Positions 1-7,078 of a stretch of DNA of 10,493 nucleotides are shown piece by piece (positions within the stretch are counted from its first letter, which is position 1; every line of letters begins with the position of its first letter). This DNA comes from Micromonosporaceae bacterium (GTDB lineage Bacteria; Actinomycetota; Actinomycetes; Mycobacteriales; Micromonosporaceae): the NCBI GenBank assembly GCA_019689695.1, contig JADGHA010000115.1, positions 1-10,493 of the forward strand, in the 5' to 3' direction. Position numbers and translations under genes: made by a program. The notes beneath the pieces are model-generated. The model searched no databases. It was not told the origin of the DNA and worked only from the letters and a program-made list of their open reading frames with translations.

Positions 1-11
1 GGCCCGTCGCC

Positions 12-107
12 GGCGGTGCGGGTCTCGTCGTCGCGGGCGGTGCGGGTCTCGTCGTCGCGGGCGGTGCGGGTCTCGTCGTCGCGGGCGGTGCGGGTCTCGT
101 CGTCGTC
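12..107. repeat. 24-bp tandem repeat, about four copies
   Basis: A 24-bp unit beginning GGCGGTGCGGGTCTCG starts at 12, 36, 60 and 84. The first three copies are identical, and the fourth decays after about base 104 into GTCGGTGCG. The unit length is a multiple of three, so every frame reads as an octapeptide repeat. On the minus strand it reads RDDETRTA with only G or C in third positions, in the same frame as the transporter gene that stops at 141-143. On the plus strand one frame reads VRVSSSRA. No start codon puts the minus-strand reading in a plausible gene. It is either a non-coding repeat in the 3' region or the remnant of a low-complexity tail. The array may begin left of the window. 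Confidence 0.85.
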
Positions 108-140
108 GGTGCGCGTCGCTCGCGGCCGGAGGACCGGCGG

Positions 141-2276
141 TCACCGTGCCTCTGCCATCTCCCTGGCCGGTGCCGGCTCCTCCCGGATCCCGTACCGCCG
201 GTAGACCCGGCCCAGCCGGCCCGGCGCCCACCAGTTCCACCGGCCGAGCAGCCGCATGGTCGCCGGCACCAGCAGCGCCCGGACCAGTGCCGCGTCCACC
301 ACCAGCGCCACGATCTGGCCGGTGCCGATCAGCTTGATGAACGCGATGCCGCCGGCGGTGAAGCCGGCCACCACGACCATCAGCAGCAGCGCCGCGGCGG
401 TGATGATGCGGCCGGTGCGCTGCAGGCCGGCGGCGACGGAGGCGGTGTTGTCCCCGGTGCGGTCCCACTCCTCGCGTACCCGGGACAGCAGGAAGACCTC
501 GTAGTCGGTGGAGAGGCCGAACAAAACGGCGAGCATGAGGATCAGGTTGGTGGGCTCGATGAAGCCGGTCGGGGTGAAGTCGAGCAGCCCCGCCAGGTGG
601 CCCTCCTGGAATCCCCAGACCACCGCGCCGAACGAGGCGCCGATCGAGACCACGTTCATCAGGACGGCCTTGACCGGAAGGACCACCGAGCCGAAGGCGA
701 GGAAGAGCAGGACCAGCGTGGCCGACGCCATGATCAGCGCCATCCAGGGCAGCCGGGTGCCGAGGCTGTGCAGCAGGTCGAGGTCGGCCGCGGTACGCCC
801 GCCGACGAGCACCTCGGATCCCGGGGGCGCCGGCAGCTCGCGGATCGCCCGGACCGCGGCGGCCGCTTCGTCGCCGGTGGGCTCGCCCGGGTAGGTGACC
901 TGCACCAGCGAGGACTGCCCGCGGCTGGCCACGATCCGGGCGCCGGTCACCTGGGGCAGCCGGGCGATCTGGTCGGCGAACTGCTGCGCCTGCTCGACGG
1001 AGGCGCCGGAGACGAGTACGCCGATGGGGGCGACCATCCCGCCGGTGAAGTCCGCGGCGATGCGCTCGTTCACCACCCGCGCCGAGGCGTCCGCGGGCAG
1101 CGCCCGCTCGTCGAAGCCACCCCATCGGACCTGCGTGAACGGCACGGCGAGCAGGGCGAGCACGGCGACGACGCCGACCGCGTACGGGATCGGCCGGCGC
1201 ATCACGCTACGGGCGAGCCTGGCCCACCCGCCGCGGTCTCTCCTACGCCAGGGCACCGGTATGGGCCAGGCGTTGATGCGCGGCCCGAGCACCGCGAGCA
1301 GGGCCGGCAGTACGGTCAGCGAGGCGAGCATGGCGACGAAGACCGCGGCCATCCCACCGAAGCCCATCGAGCGGAGGAACGCCTGCGGGAAGATCAGCAG
1401 GCTGCCCAGCGCGAGGATGATGATCAGGCCGGACGCCAGGACGGTGCGTCCGGCGGTGGCCATGGTCCGCGCGATCGCGGGCGCCCGGTCGTGGCCCGCG
1501 GCCAGCTCCTCGCGGAACCTGCTGACGATGAACAGCGAGTAGTCGATGGCCAGGCCCAGCCCGATCAGGGTGATCACGTTGATCGCGAAGATCGAGACAT
1601 CGGTGGCCATGGCGATCAGCCGGGTCACCACGAAACCGCCGAGGATGGCCAGGCCGCCGATGAGCAGCGGAGTCGCCGCGGCGACCAGCCCGCCGAAGAT
1701 GATGACCAGCAGCACCAGCAGGATCGGCATGGAGATCAGCTCGGCCCGCTCGATGTCCTTCTTGGACTGTTCGTTGGCCTGGCTCAGGAAGGCGATGTTC
1801 CCCCCGACCTGAGTGGTCACCCCAGGCGCGTGCAGGGCCTGCTCCAGCTTCTCGTACGCGTCGACCTTGCCGTCCGGCCCGTCCGCACGCAGCCGGACGA
1901 CCGCATACGTGGCGTGCCGGTCGGTGGACACCAGAGCGGGATCCTGCGCACCGTAGTAGCTGGCGACCCCGGCCACCTCCGGGCGCTGGCGTAGCGCGTC
2001 CAATGTTGCGGTGACCGGCTGCCGGAACTCCGGATCGTCCACTGTGTACTCTGCGCTGGAGTAGAGGACGAGTAGGTCGACGTCCTGGTCGCCCAGCTCC
2101 TGGGTGATCCTGGTGTGTGCCCGGGTGGACTCGCTGTCCGGGTCGTCGAAGCCGCCGCCGGTGAGCGCGCCGAACACACCGGTGCCCCAGGTGAGACCGA
2201 CCACCGCCAGCACCAGCGCTGCCCCGAGGGCTGTCCACCGGTACCGGACGACGGCCCGGCCCCAGCTCGCGAGCAT
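141..2276 (-). CDS. MMPL/RND-family membrane transporter
   Basis: A 711-residue inner-membrane exporter of the MMPL branch of the RND superfamily, which in actinobacteria moves lipids, polyketides or other hydrophobic products using the proton gradient. The layout is typical: a first membrane helix near residues 15-35, an outside domain near 40-180, a five-helix bundle near 183-332, a charged cytoplasmic loop near 340-362, then a second half repeating the plan (helix near 365-385, outside domain, helices near 511-672). Each half carries the expected Asp-Tyr pair of the proton relay: GLAIDYSLFIVSRFREE (D245, Y246) and LFGLSTDYEVFLLSRVREE (D591, Y592). The ATG at 2276 is chosen because GGGGGTG lies 7 bases upstream and the protein starts just before helix 1. 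A TTG 30 bases further up would add an unlikely MPPEPWGCWV. The substrate cannot be told from sequence. Confidence 0.95.
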   Translation of the reverse strand: MLASWGRAVVRYRWTALGAALVLAVVGLTWGTGVFGALTGGGFDDPDSESTRAHTRITQELGDQDVDLLVLYSSAEYTVDDPEFRQPVTATLDALRQRPEVAGVASYYGAQDPALVSTDRHATYAVVRLRADGPDGKVDAYEKLEQALHAPGVTTQVGGNIAFLSQANEQSKKDIERAELISMPILLVLLVIIFGGLVAAATPLLIGGLAILGGFVVTRLIAMATDVSIFAINVITLIGLGLAIDYSLFIVSRFREELAAGHDRAPAIARTMATAGRTVLASGLIIILALGSLLIFPQAFLRSMGFGGMAAVFVAMLASLTVLPALLAVLGPRINAWPIPVPWRRRDRGGWARLARSVMRRPIPYAVGVVAVLALLAVPFTQVRWGGFDERALPADASARVVNERIAADFTGGMVAPIGVLVSGASVEQAQQFADQIARLPQVTGARIVASRGQSSLVQVTYPGEPTGDEAAAAVRAIRELPAPPGSEVLVGGRTAADLDLLHSLGTRLPWMALIMASATLVLLFLAFGSVVLPVKAVLMNVVSIGASFGAVVWGFQEGHLAGLLDFTPTGFIEPTNLILMLAVLFGLSTDYEVFLLSRVREEWDRTGDNTASVAAGLQRTGRIITAAALLLMVVVAGFTAGGIAFIKLIGTGQIVALVVDAALVRALLVPATMRLLGRWNWWAPGRLGRVYRRYGIREEPAPAREMAEAR

Positions 2277-2340
2277 GACCCAGCACCCCCATGGCTCGGG
2301 CGGCAACCGTCGTCACTATGCCATACGGTTCTCCCGCACC

Positions 2341-2403
2341 GGTCAAGGGCCGGCCGGGCGTGGTCAAGGGCCGGGCTGCGGGCCGGGCGTGGTCAAGGGC
2401 CGG
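2341..2403. repeat. Direct repeats GGTCAAGGGCCGG, three copies
   Basis: GGTCAAGGGCCGG occurs at 2341-2353, 2362-2374 and 2391-2403. The last two copies share a longer identical block (2352-2374 and 2381-2403, 23 bp). On the minus strand, which is the transporter strand, each copy reads CCGGCCCTTGACC and so contains TTGACC, a -35-like hexamer. The nearest copy lies about 15 bp before TATGGC, which is a poor -10. The copies lie 65 to 130 bp upstream of the transporter start, so a promoter or operator role is possible but unproven. Confidence 0.7.
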
Positions 2404-2411
2404 AGCCGGGC

Positions 2412-2488
2412 TGAACGTGCGCAAGCGCCGGGTTGAGCGTGCTCACGGGCCCGGGCTGAGCGCGCTCACGGGCCCGGGCTGAGCGCGC
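2412..2488. repeat. 23-bp tandem repeat with embedded 12-bp palindrome
   Basis: A 23-bp unit starting TGAGCGYGCTCACGGGCC is repeated at 2434-2456 and 2457-2479. A third copy is cut after nine bases (2480-2488), and a degenerate 22-bp copy precedes them (2412-2433). The copy at 2457 contains the perfect palindrome TGAGCGCGCTCA; the copy at 2434 differs from it at one base. Spaced palindromes between a transporter gene and its upstream neighbour look like an operator array, for example for a TetR-type repressor, but no regulator gene is in the window. Confidence 0.75.
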
Positions 2489-2490
2489 CA

Positions 2491-2521
2491 GATGCCCCCG
2501 GGGATCACGTCCGGGGGCATC
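2491..2521 (-). terminator. Strong GC hairpin downstream of cueP
   Basis: GATGCCCCCGG (2491-2501) pairs perfectly with CCGGGGGCATC (2511-2521), giving an 11-bp stem and a 9-base loop. It sits 40 bp past the stop codon of the lipoprotein gene on the minus strand. No U-run follows on either strand, which is common for hairpin terminators in high-GC actinomycetes. It separates the lipoprotein gene from the transporter gene, so the two are probably separate transcripts. Confidence 0.65.
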
Positions 2522-2560
2522 GTCATCTTGCTTGCCCGTCGGCCTGCCGCCGTACCGGCC

Positions 2561-3169
2561 TCAAGTCAGCTGCAGCGTGGTGAGACAGGTCGGTGCGTCC
2601 TCGCCTGTGGAGATCTTCGTCTCGCCCGTCCTGCCGTCATATGTCATTCGCACGCTGCCCTCGAAGCCGCGGGGCAGCCAGAACCCGAGGAACCCGTTGT
2701 CAAAGGTGGTCCGCGTCTCGTCCACCAGCACGGTGCCGTCCGTCTCGTCCACAATCTTCACGCCGATCTCTCTGCCGGCCAGCTCCCCTCGGCAGGTGGT
2801 CAGGGAGTGGTAGAAGCATGTGTGGGTGCGGGACAGGTACGGGGCCACCGACAGGTAGAACCGGCCGTCGGGTATGGCGAGCTTGACCTGCTGGGTGCCG
2901 TCGGAGACCACGACATGGTCAGGGCGGACCGACGCCGTCAGGTCTGCGGGGCGGTCCTTGACGGCCAACCGGTCGAGCTCGTCGATGATCTGCACGGTCC
3001 CCTTTCCGGCCAGACCGTGCCTGCCGAGCAGCCCTTCGGCTCGGGCGGGCACCGGCGACCCGGCGGCCCCGGCCGACTGCGGTGCCGGCGTGACCGGCTC
3101 GCCGCTCTCGGTCGCGCAACCGGCCAGCAGCAGCACGGACATCGCGCTCGCCACGATGACTCGCTTCAT
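2561..3169 (-). CDS. cueP: CueP-family copper-binding lipoprotein
   Basis: A 202-residue secreted lipoprotein. The signal peptide MKRVIVASAMSVLLLAGC ends in an LAGC lipobox, so C18 would be lipidated and the protein anchored outside the membrane. A Pro/Ala/Gly-rich linker (about 24-45) leads to a domain matching the CueP family: YLSRTHTCFYHSLTTCRGEL (C118, C126), then DNGFLGFWLPR near 157-167, and a C-terminal PTCLTTLQLT (C195). These three cysteines and the His-rich C-x7-C segment are the conserved copper site of Salmonella CueP, a periplasmic copper-binding protein implicated in copper resistance and supply. Family assignment rests on recognising these motifs. AAGGA lies 8 bases before the ATG. 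No copper exporter or copper regulator is nearby, and no recognisable copper operator was seen in the 170-bp upstream gap. Confidence 0.9.
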   Translation of the reverse strand: MKRVIVASAMSVLLLAGCATESGEPVTPAPQSAGAAGSPVPARAEGLLGRHGLAGKGTVQIIDELDRLAVKDRPADLTASVRPDHVVVSDGTQQVKLAIPDGRFYLSVAPYLSRTHTCFYHSLTTCRGELAGREIGVKIVDETDGTVLVDETRTTFDNGFLGFWLPRGFEGSVRMTYDGRTGETKISTGEDAPTCLTTLQLT

Positions 3170-3310
3170 CTGGGCGTTCCTTACGTCGGTTACCGGCGGC
3201 TCCGGCCTTCCTGCGCAGCCGGCGCCCGTCCGCGGTCACGTCCACCGTCCCCGAAAGTTCGCAGCCGGAACGGAGGCGAAGGTCCTTTGCCGGCGGGACG
3301 ACTGGCCCGT

Positions 3311-3330
3311 GTCGGGTGTTGCTGCCCGAC
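3311..3330 (-). terminator. Weak hairpin after the DinB gene
   Basis: GTCGGG (3311-3316) and CCCGAC (3325-3330) form a 6-bp stem with an 8-base loop. It lies 9 bases past the stop codon of the minus-strand gene ending at 3340. The stem is short and there is no U-run, so this is only a possible terminator. Nothing else was seen in the 170-bp gap 3170-3339 apart from the ribosome-binding site of the next gene. Confidence 0.25.
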
Positions 3331-3339
3331 CTGGTCGAG

Positions 3340-4143
3340 TCAGCTGCGCGCCTCCAGGATGGCCAGGTCGCGCTCGGCGTAGAGCCGGTGCTCCCACTCC
3401 TCGTTGAGGATGACCAGCAGGCACTCGCGCACAGGGAAGCTTTGCGCGGGTGGCCAGCCGGGCCCCTCCACCGGCTTGGTGTGGCTATCGAGCGACTCGT
3501 CGGTGAGCCCGTCGATCACCTCTCGTACCGTGGACATCCGGTCGCGGCGCAGCGCCAGGACCGTGTCCAGGGAGGGCCGCACCGTGCGGTCGCGGGGCAC
3601 GCCGGGCGTGTCCGGCATCTCATCCCAGGGGAGGTCCAGTGGATCCCACGGCGACGGGTCGCCGAGGACCGCCCGGCGGATCCAGGCGTCGGTGGCGAAC
3701 ACCAGGTGCCGCAGGGTCTCGATGAACGACCATTCCTCGTTGACCGACTCGTGGAGCAGCCGCGGATCCAGGCGACGGGCCCGGTCGACGGTGCCGGCCC
3801 ACAGCCGCTCAACGGTGTCCCACGCCTCGCGGAAGCCGGCGGGATCGGTCGGTCGCATCTTGACCCGGTCGGGATAGCGCCGGTCGAGCTCGGCCTGGAC
3901 CAGCGGGCCGATGTCGATGCCGTTGACAGTCACGCGCTCGATCTCCCCGTAGATCTCCACGTCGACCAGCTCGACCCCGCGCAGCACGGCACCGGTCAGG
4001 TCGACCCCGCGGAACTGCGCGTTTGCCATGCTGACGGCGCGGAACCGCGCGCCGTCGAGTAAGACACGCTCGAACCGCGAATCGTTCAGGCGTACGCGTT
4101 CGAACTTTGAACCGGTCAGCTCTTCCTCGATGAAGTCAGCCAT
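3340..4143 (-). CDS. Pentapeptide-repeat and DinB-domain fusion protein
   Basis: A 267-residue soluble protein with two parts. Residues 9-60 read as pentapeptide-like repeats of five residues (FERVRLNDSRFERVLLDGAR and onward through FRAVSMANAQFRGVDLTGAV), expected to form a short right-handed beta-helix. Residues about 100-262 resemble the DinB_2 four-helix fold: a helix with RHLVFATDAWIRR (H146) and a final helix VRECLLVILNEEWEHRLYAERDL (H252). DinB relatives often use three histidines to hold a metal for thiol-dependent transferase chemistry. Here the last helix has an NEEWEH pattern, so the third ligand is not obvious. It starts 29 bp after the preceding gene and may be read through from it, but no clear Shine-Dalgarno is seen. 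Related fusions are common in actinomycetes; the substrate is unknown. Confidence 0.85.
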   Translation of the reverse strand: MADFIEEELTGSKFERVRLNDSRFERVLLDGARFRAVSMANAQFRGVDLTGAVLRGVELVDVEIYGEIERVTVNGIDIGPLVQAELDRRYPDRVKMRPTDPAGFREAWDTVERLWAGTVDRARRLDPRLLHESVNEEWSFIETLRHLVFATDAWIRRAVLGDPSPWDPLDLPWDEMPDTPGVPRDRTVRPSLDTVLALRRDRMSTVREVIDGLTDESLDSHTKPVEGPGWPPAQSFPVRECLLVILNEEWEHRLYAERDLAILEARS

Positions 4144-4172
4144 GCCGGCACCGTAGCGGCTGCCCCCGACAT

Positions 4173-4553
4173 TCAGCCGGTCGTGGGACTCAACCGCCTC
4201 AGGCCGGTGACGACCGCGGCGACTTCATCGCGAAGGTGGCGCAGTTCGGTGGCGGTGGGCGCCAGCTCGTAGCTGTGGTGGTGGCTGGCCCGGGACAGCG
4301 CGGCCCATGCATGTGTCGCGCGGCGGGCAAGCTCGCGGTTGGCGTACCGCGGAAGCAGAAGCAGCTGCGCCCGGCGGGACCGGCAGGCGCCGATCTCCGG
4401 GTGGCGGGATTTCGCCCAGAACACGGCCAGCTCGGTCTCCAGCGCCAGGCGGATCAGCCATGCGCAGGCGCGCGGCCAGGTGCCGCGGGCTCCGGGCACC
4501 AGCTGGGTGAGCAGCTTGTCCGCGGCGGTCAGGTAACTTTCGGCCCCGCTCAC
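4173..4553 (-). CDS. Small helical protein, HEPN-like, paired with SMC-like ATPase
   Basis: A 126-residue, almost wholly alpha-helical protein of no family I can name with certainty. The start is the GTG at 4553-4551: it overlaps the stop of the upstream ATPase gene (GTGA, 4550-4553) and has GAGGAG five bases before it. The reading frame extends to 4595, but that stretch overlaps the ATPase coding sequence. Helices include LIRLALETELAVFWAKS (about 33-49) and ATHAWAALSRASHHHSYEL (about 79-97). The run RASHHH gives R88-x4-H93, the spacing of the Rx4-6H catalytic motif of HEPN ribonucleases, with extra histidines at 91 and 92. HEPN membership is inference: the usual polar residue after the Arg is Ala here. 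Tight coupling suggests it works with, and perhaps is held inactive by, the ATPase. Confidence 0.75.
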   Translation of the reverse strand: MSGAESYLTAADKLLTQLVPGARGTWPRACAWLIRLALETELAVFWAKSRHPEIGACRSRRAQLLLLPRYANRELARRATHAWAALSRASHHHSYELAPTATELRHLRDEVAAVVTGLRRLSPTTG

Positions 4554-6982
4554 CGCAGCTCCTCGACCAGCCTGGCGGTGCGGTCCACCATCCACTCAAG
4601 GCTTCCGCGCTCGGCGCCGTGGACGTTGTTCTGGCAGGCCTTGAAGACGTCGGCGGCCCACCCGCCGATCCGGTTGAGCGCCGGCAGCACGCTGCCGCCC
4701 TGGCGGGCGTCGCCGGCCAGCGCGAGCGCGACCGTCTGGGTCAGCGTCTGCGCGGTGCTGATCAGCTCCTCGACGGCGCTGTGCGGCTCACCACGTCCGA
4801 TGCGTTCGCGTCGGATCCGTTCATGGCAGGCCGCCTCGATCGCGGCCCGGCAGAACCCGGCGACGACGGGACGGCGCACCTGCTCCGGCAGGTCATGCGT
4901 CTTGGCGAGCGCAGCGGCGTCGTCGAGGTACCGGCGTACCGGGTCAAGGTTTTTGCGCAGCTCCACCACGGAGCCCTCGCGCCGCAGCACCTCCCAGATC
5001 GTGGCGTCGATCTGGAGCCGGCGGATCGCCTCGGGAAGCCGGTTGTCATGCGTGAAGACCACGACCTGGCGCGTTCTGGCCAAACCGTCGAGCACCTGGG
5101 CGAGACCGTCGACCTTGGCCGGATCCATGCTGTGCACCGGGTCGTCCAGGATGAGGAACTTGAACGGGCTGCCGTCGGCGCAGGCGCGGGGGAGGAACAC
5201 GGCCAGGCCGAGAGCCTGCAGCTCACCCTGGCTCATCACCGCCATCGCCGATGTGGCAGTGCCGTCCACAGTGGCCGGGAACGCGACCCGGCGCCGGTTG
5301 TTGCTGCCGTCCAGCCGCATCCCGGCGAGCTCCACGTTGCTCTCCTGCCGCAGCTGCTCCCAGATCTGCTGTGACTGTCGCGCGAACGGCGCGAGGCGCT
5401 GCGCCCGCAGCTCGTCAGCGGCCTTCTTCAGCCAGTCCCGGGCGGCGTTGATGCGGCTGATCATCCGCTCGTCCCGCGCGGACTCGCGCGCGTCGTGCAG
5501 CCATGCCTGCAGCTTTGCGGCGTGTTCGCGCCAGATGTCGTGCCGCTGCTGGAGCCAGGCGGCGGCGGCCGCCTGAACCGCCGCATACGCCTGGCGCATC
5601 GGCGGGTAGGCCGACCTGATGTGAGCCGCGATCTGCTCCGGCGTGGCCTGCGGGAGGACGGCCCGCCAGGCCGTGACCGCGGCGTGCAGGCGCGCGGCCG
5701 CCTCGCCGAGCGCCGGGGCCGCGGTGTCGAGCTCGGCGAGCGGCATCAGCCGGTCGACGCCCAGCATCGTACGGGCGGCGTCGCGGGCGTCGTTGAGGCG
5801 TTGCTGGGCCCGGTCGGCGGCGGCCGTCTCGGTGCGCAGCCGGGCAACCGTCGAAGCGGACCGCTCGCGCCAGCTGGCGTCGAGCCGACCGGTGCCGCAC
5901 GTGGGGCACGGCCCGTCGCCGTGCGCGTCGTGGTAGGCGAGCGCCTGTTCCAGCAGCGCGGCGAGGTGCTGATGTGCCGCCACGCCGTGTGCTTCGTGCT
6001 CTGCCACCGCGCGTGCGGCCTGGTCCAGGTCCACCGCGATACGCAGGGCGTCGTCGGCATCCGGCACTACCGCCGCGACCAGCCGCCGGCAGGCCGCCGC
6101 CACCGGGTCCGCATGCTCCGTCCCGGCGTCGCCGAGCAGCTGGTCCAATGCGTCCAGATCCGGCTGGCGCTGGCCGAGGATGGCCACGGCCCGCCGCGCC
6201 CGGTCGTCGTCGACCTGCGCCAGCTCGGCGCGCAGCAGCTCCCGCCGGCCCTTGACCTCCCGGACCCGCTCGGTGAGCTCCCGGCGCACCAGCAACAGGT
6301 TCTTGTCCGCGTCGGTGATCGGCTCCATGCCCAGGATCGGCGCGAGCGCGTCGAAGAGGCCGCTCGGCGTGGACGAGATGAGCCGGCCGAGGTCGTTCGC
6401 GGTGAGGAACGGACGGTAGGTCTGCAGCGGTCCGGCCCAGGCGTTCAGGTCGGCGCCCTCGACCCGGCTCTCCGCCTGGCCGGGCTCGGTGGCGGTGTCC
6501 GACCAGCTGCGGGTCACCCGGATCGGCGCCCGCCCGCCGTCGGTGCGGAGTACGACGTCTATTGTGGATGGCCTGCCCTGGTGGAGGTTGCGCCACCCTT
6601 CGCGGAACAGGCTGTTGCGCTCTGCCCAGCGCGCGCTGTCCCCGGTCAGGGCGAGCTCGACGGCCTCGGCGAAGCTGGACTTGCCCGAGCCGTTGCGCCC
6701 GACCACGAGCGTCAGGCCGGCGTGCGGCGCCAGCCGCAGGCTCGCGGTCGGCCCGACGCCACGGAATCCGCTGACGGTGATGGTGTCCAGGTAGATCGGG
6801 TCGGGACGGGCACCGGCCAGGTCGGCCGGCTTCGGCAGGTCGACGCTGCCACCGGCGAGCGCCGCGCGCAGCGCGTCGAGCCCGGTGTAGGCCGCCAGGA
6901 CGAGGGTGGCCACCTCGTCGGCCACCCGGTCGTCGGCCAGCCGGTTGAACACGAGGTCCAACAGCGACTCGTCGGTATCCAT
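4550..6982 (-). CDS. SMC/Rad50-like ATPase with zinc hook
   Basis: An 810-residue ABC-type ATPase of the SMC/Rad50/RecF class. After an N-terminal extension (about 1-62) comes the Walker A loop GRNGSGKS (95-102). A helical region follows, interrupted by PCPTCG: C359 and C362 form a Rad50-style CxxC zinc hook for dimerisation. The second half has the ABC signature MSQGE (583-587), Walker B FLILDD (609-614), D-loop HSMDP and H-loop VVFTHD (H645). A C-terminal domain of about 160 residues ends with ADVFKACQNNVHG (H788 region), reminiscent of HEPN-like helical domains. The arms are short compared with Rad50. Start: ATG at 6982, with GGGAGG six bases upstream; the frame stays open to 7414 but crosses the promoter and the opposing gene. 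Such proteins act on DNA ends or foreign DNA in defence (Lamassu LmuB, RloC) or repair. I cannot assign it to one of these; it lacks a recognised RloC nuclease end. Confidence 0.93.
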   Translation of the reverse strand: MDTDESLLDLVFNRLADDRVADEVATLVLAAYTGLDALRAALAGGSVDLPKPADLAGARPDPIYLDTITVSGFRGVGPTASLRLAPHAGLTLVVGRNGSGKSSFAEAVELALTGDSARWAERNSLFREGWRNLHQGRPSTIDVVLRTDGGRAPIRVTRSWSDTATEPGQAESRVEGADLNAWAGPLQTYRPFLTANDLGRLISSTPSGLFDALAPILGMEPITDADKNLLLVRRELTERVREVKGRRELLRAELAQVDDDRARRAVAILGQRQPDLDALDQLLGDAGTEHADPVAAACRRLVAAVVPDADDALRIAVDLDQAARAVAEHEAHGVAAHQHLAALLEQALAYHDAHGDGPCPTCGTGRLDASWRERSASTVARLRTETAAADRAQQRLNDARDAARTMLGVDRLMPLAELDTAAPALGEAAARLHAAVTAWRAVLPQATPEQIAAHIRSAYPPMRQAYAAVQAAAAAWLQQRHDIWREHAAKLQAWLHDARESARDERMISRINAARDWLKKAADELRAQRLAPFARQSQQIWEQLRQESNVELAGMRLDGSNNRRRVAFPATVDGTATSAMAVMSQGELQALGLAVFLPRACADGSPFKFLILDDPVHSMDPAKVDGLAQVLDGLARTRQVVVFTHDNRLPEAIRRLQIDATIWEVLRREGSVVELRKNLDPVRRYLDDAAALAKTHDLPEQVRRPVVAGFCRAAIEAACHERIRRERIGRGEPHSAVEELISTAQTLTQTVALALAGDARQGGSVLPALNRIGGWAADVFKACQNNVHGAERGSLEWMVDRTARLVEELR

Positions 6983-6986
6983 GAGG

Positions 6987-6994
6987 CCCCTCCC
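6987..6994 (-). promoter_or_regulatory. Ribosome-binding site of the SMC-like gene
   Basis: GGGAGGGG on the minus strand lies 4 bases before the ATG at 6982 (6 bases counted from the GGGAGG core). It decides the start, because the open frame runs another 432 bases upstream without any other good site. Confidence 0.8.
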
Positions 6995-7048
6995 ACAGAT
7001 CGATGCCGCGAGTAACCTGATGACCGCCGAGACAGGCGATGCTGGGTA

Positions 7049-7078
7049 TTGCTGGAAAAGACTGGAACACTGTACAGT
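7049..7078 (+). promoter_or_regulatory. Promoter of rightward operon, apparently leaderless
   Basis: TTGCTG (7049-7054) and TACAGT (7073-7078) are separated by 18 bp and fit a sigma-70 type promoter (TTGACA/TANNNT). The GTG start of the next gene is at 7086, seven bases after the -10, exactly where transcription should begin, and no Shine-Dalgarno is present. Leaderless mRNAs beginning with GTG or ATG are frequent in actinobacteria. Confidence 0.6.

Noticed and set aside
16..204. Plus-strand VRVSSSRA repeat frame as the end of a gene entering from the left
   Set aside because: It would overlap the conserved 3' end of the transporter by about 60 bp in antisense, and it is mostly the 24-bp repeat. 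It is kept only as a repeat.
597..1994. 465-residue plus-strand frame within the transporter gene
   Set aside because: The His/Asp/Gln/Arg-rich product is typical of an antisense shadow. The transporter on the other strand is complete, with both proton-relay motifs.
4550..6982. Identification of the ATPase as RloC
   Set aside because: RloC also has a zinc hook, but I see no recognisable anticodon-nuclease triad in its C-terminal region, and the protein carries a separate partner gene.
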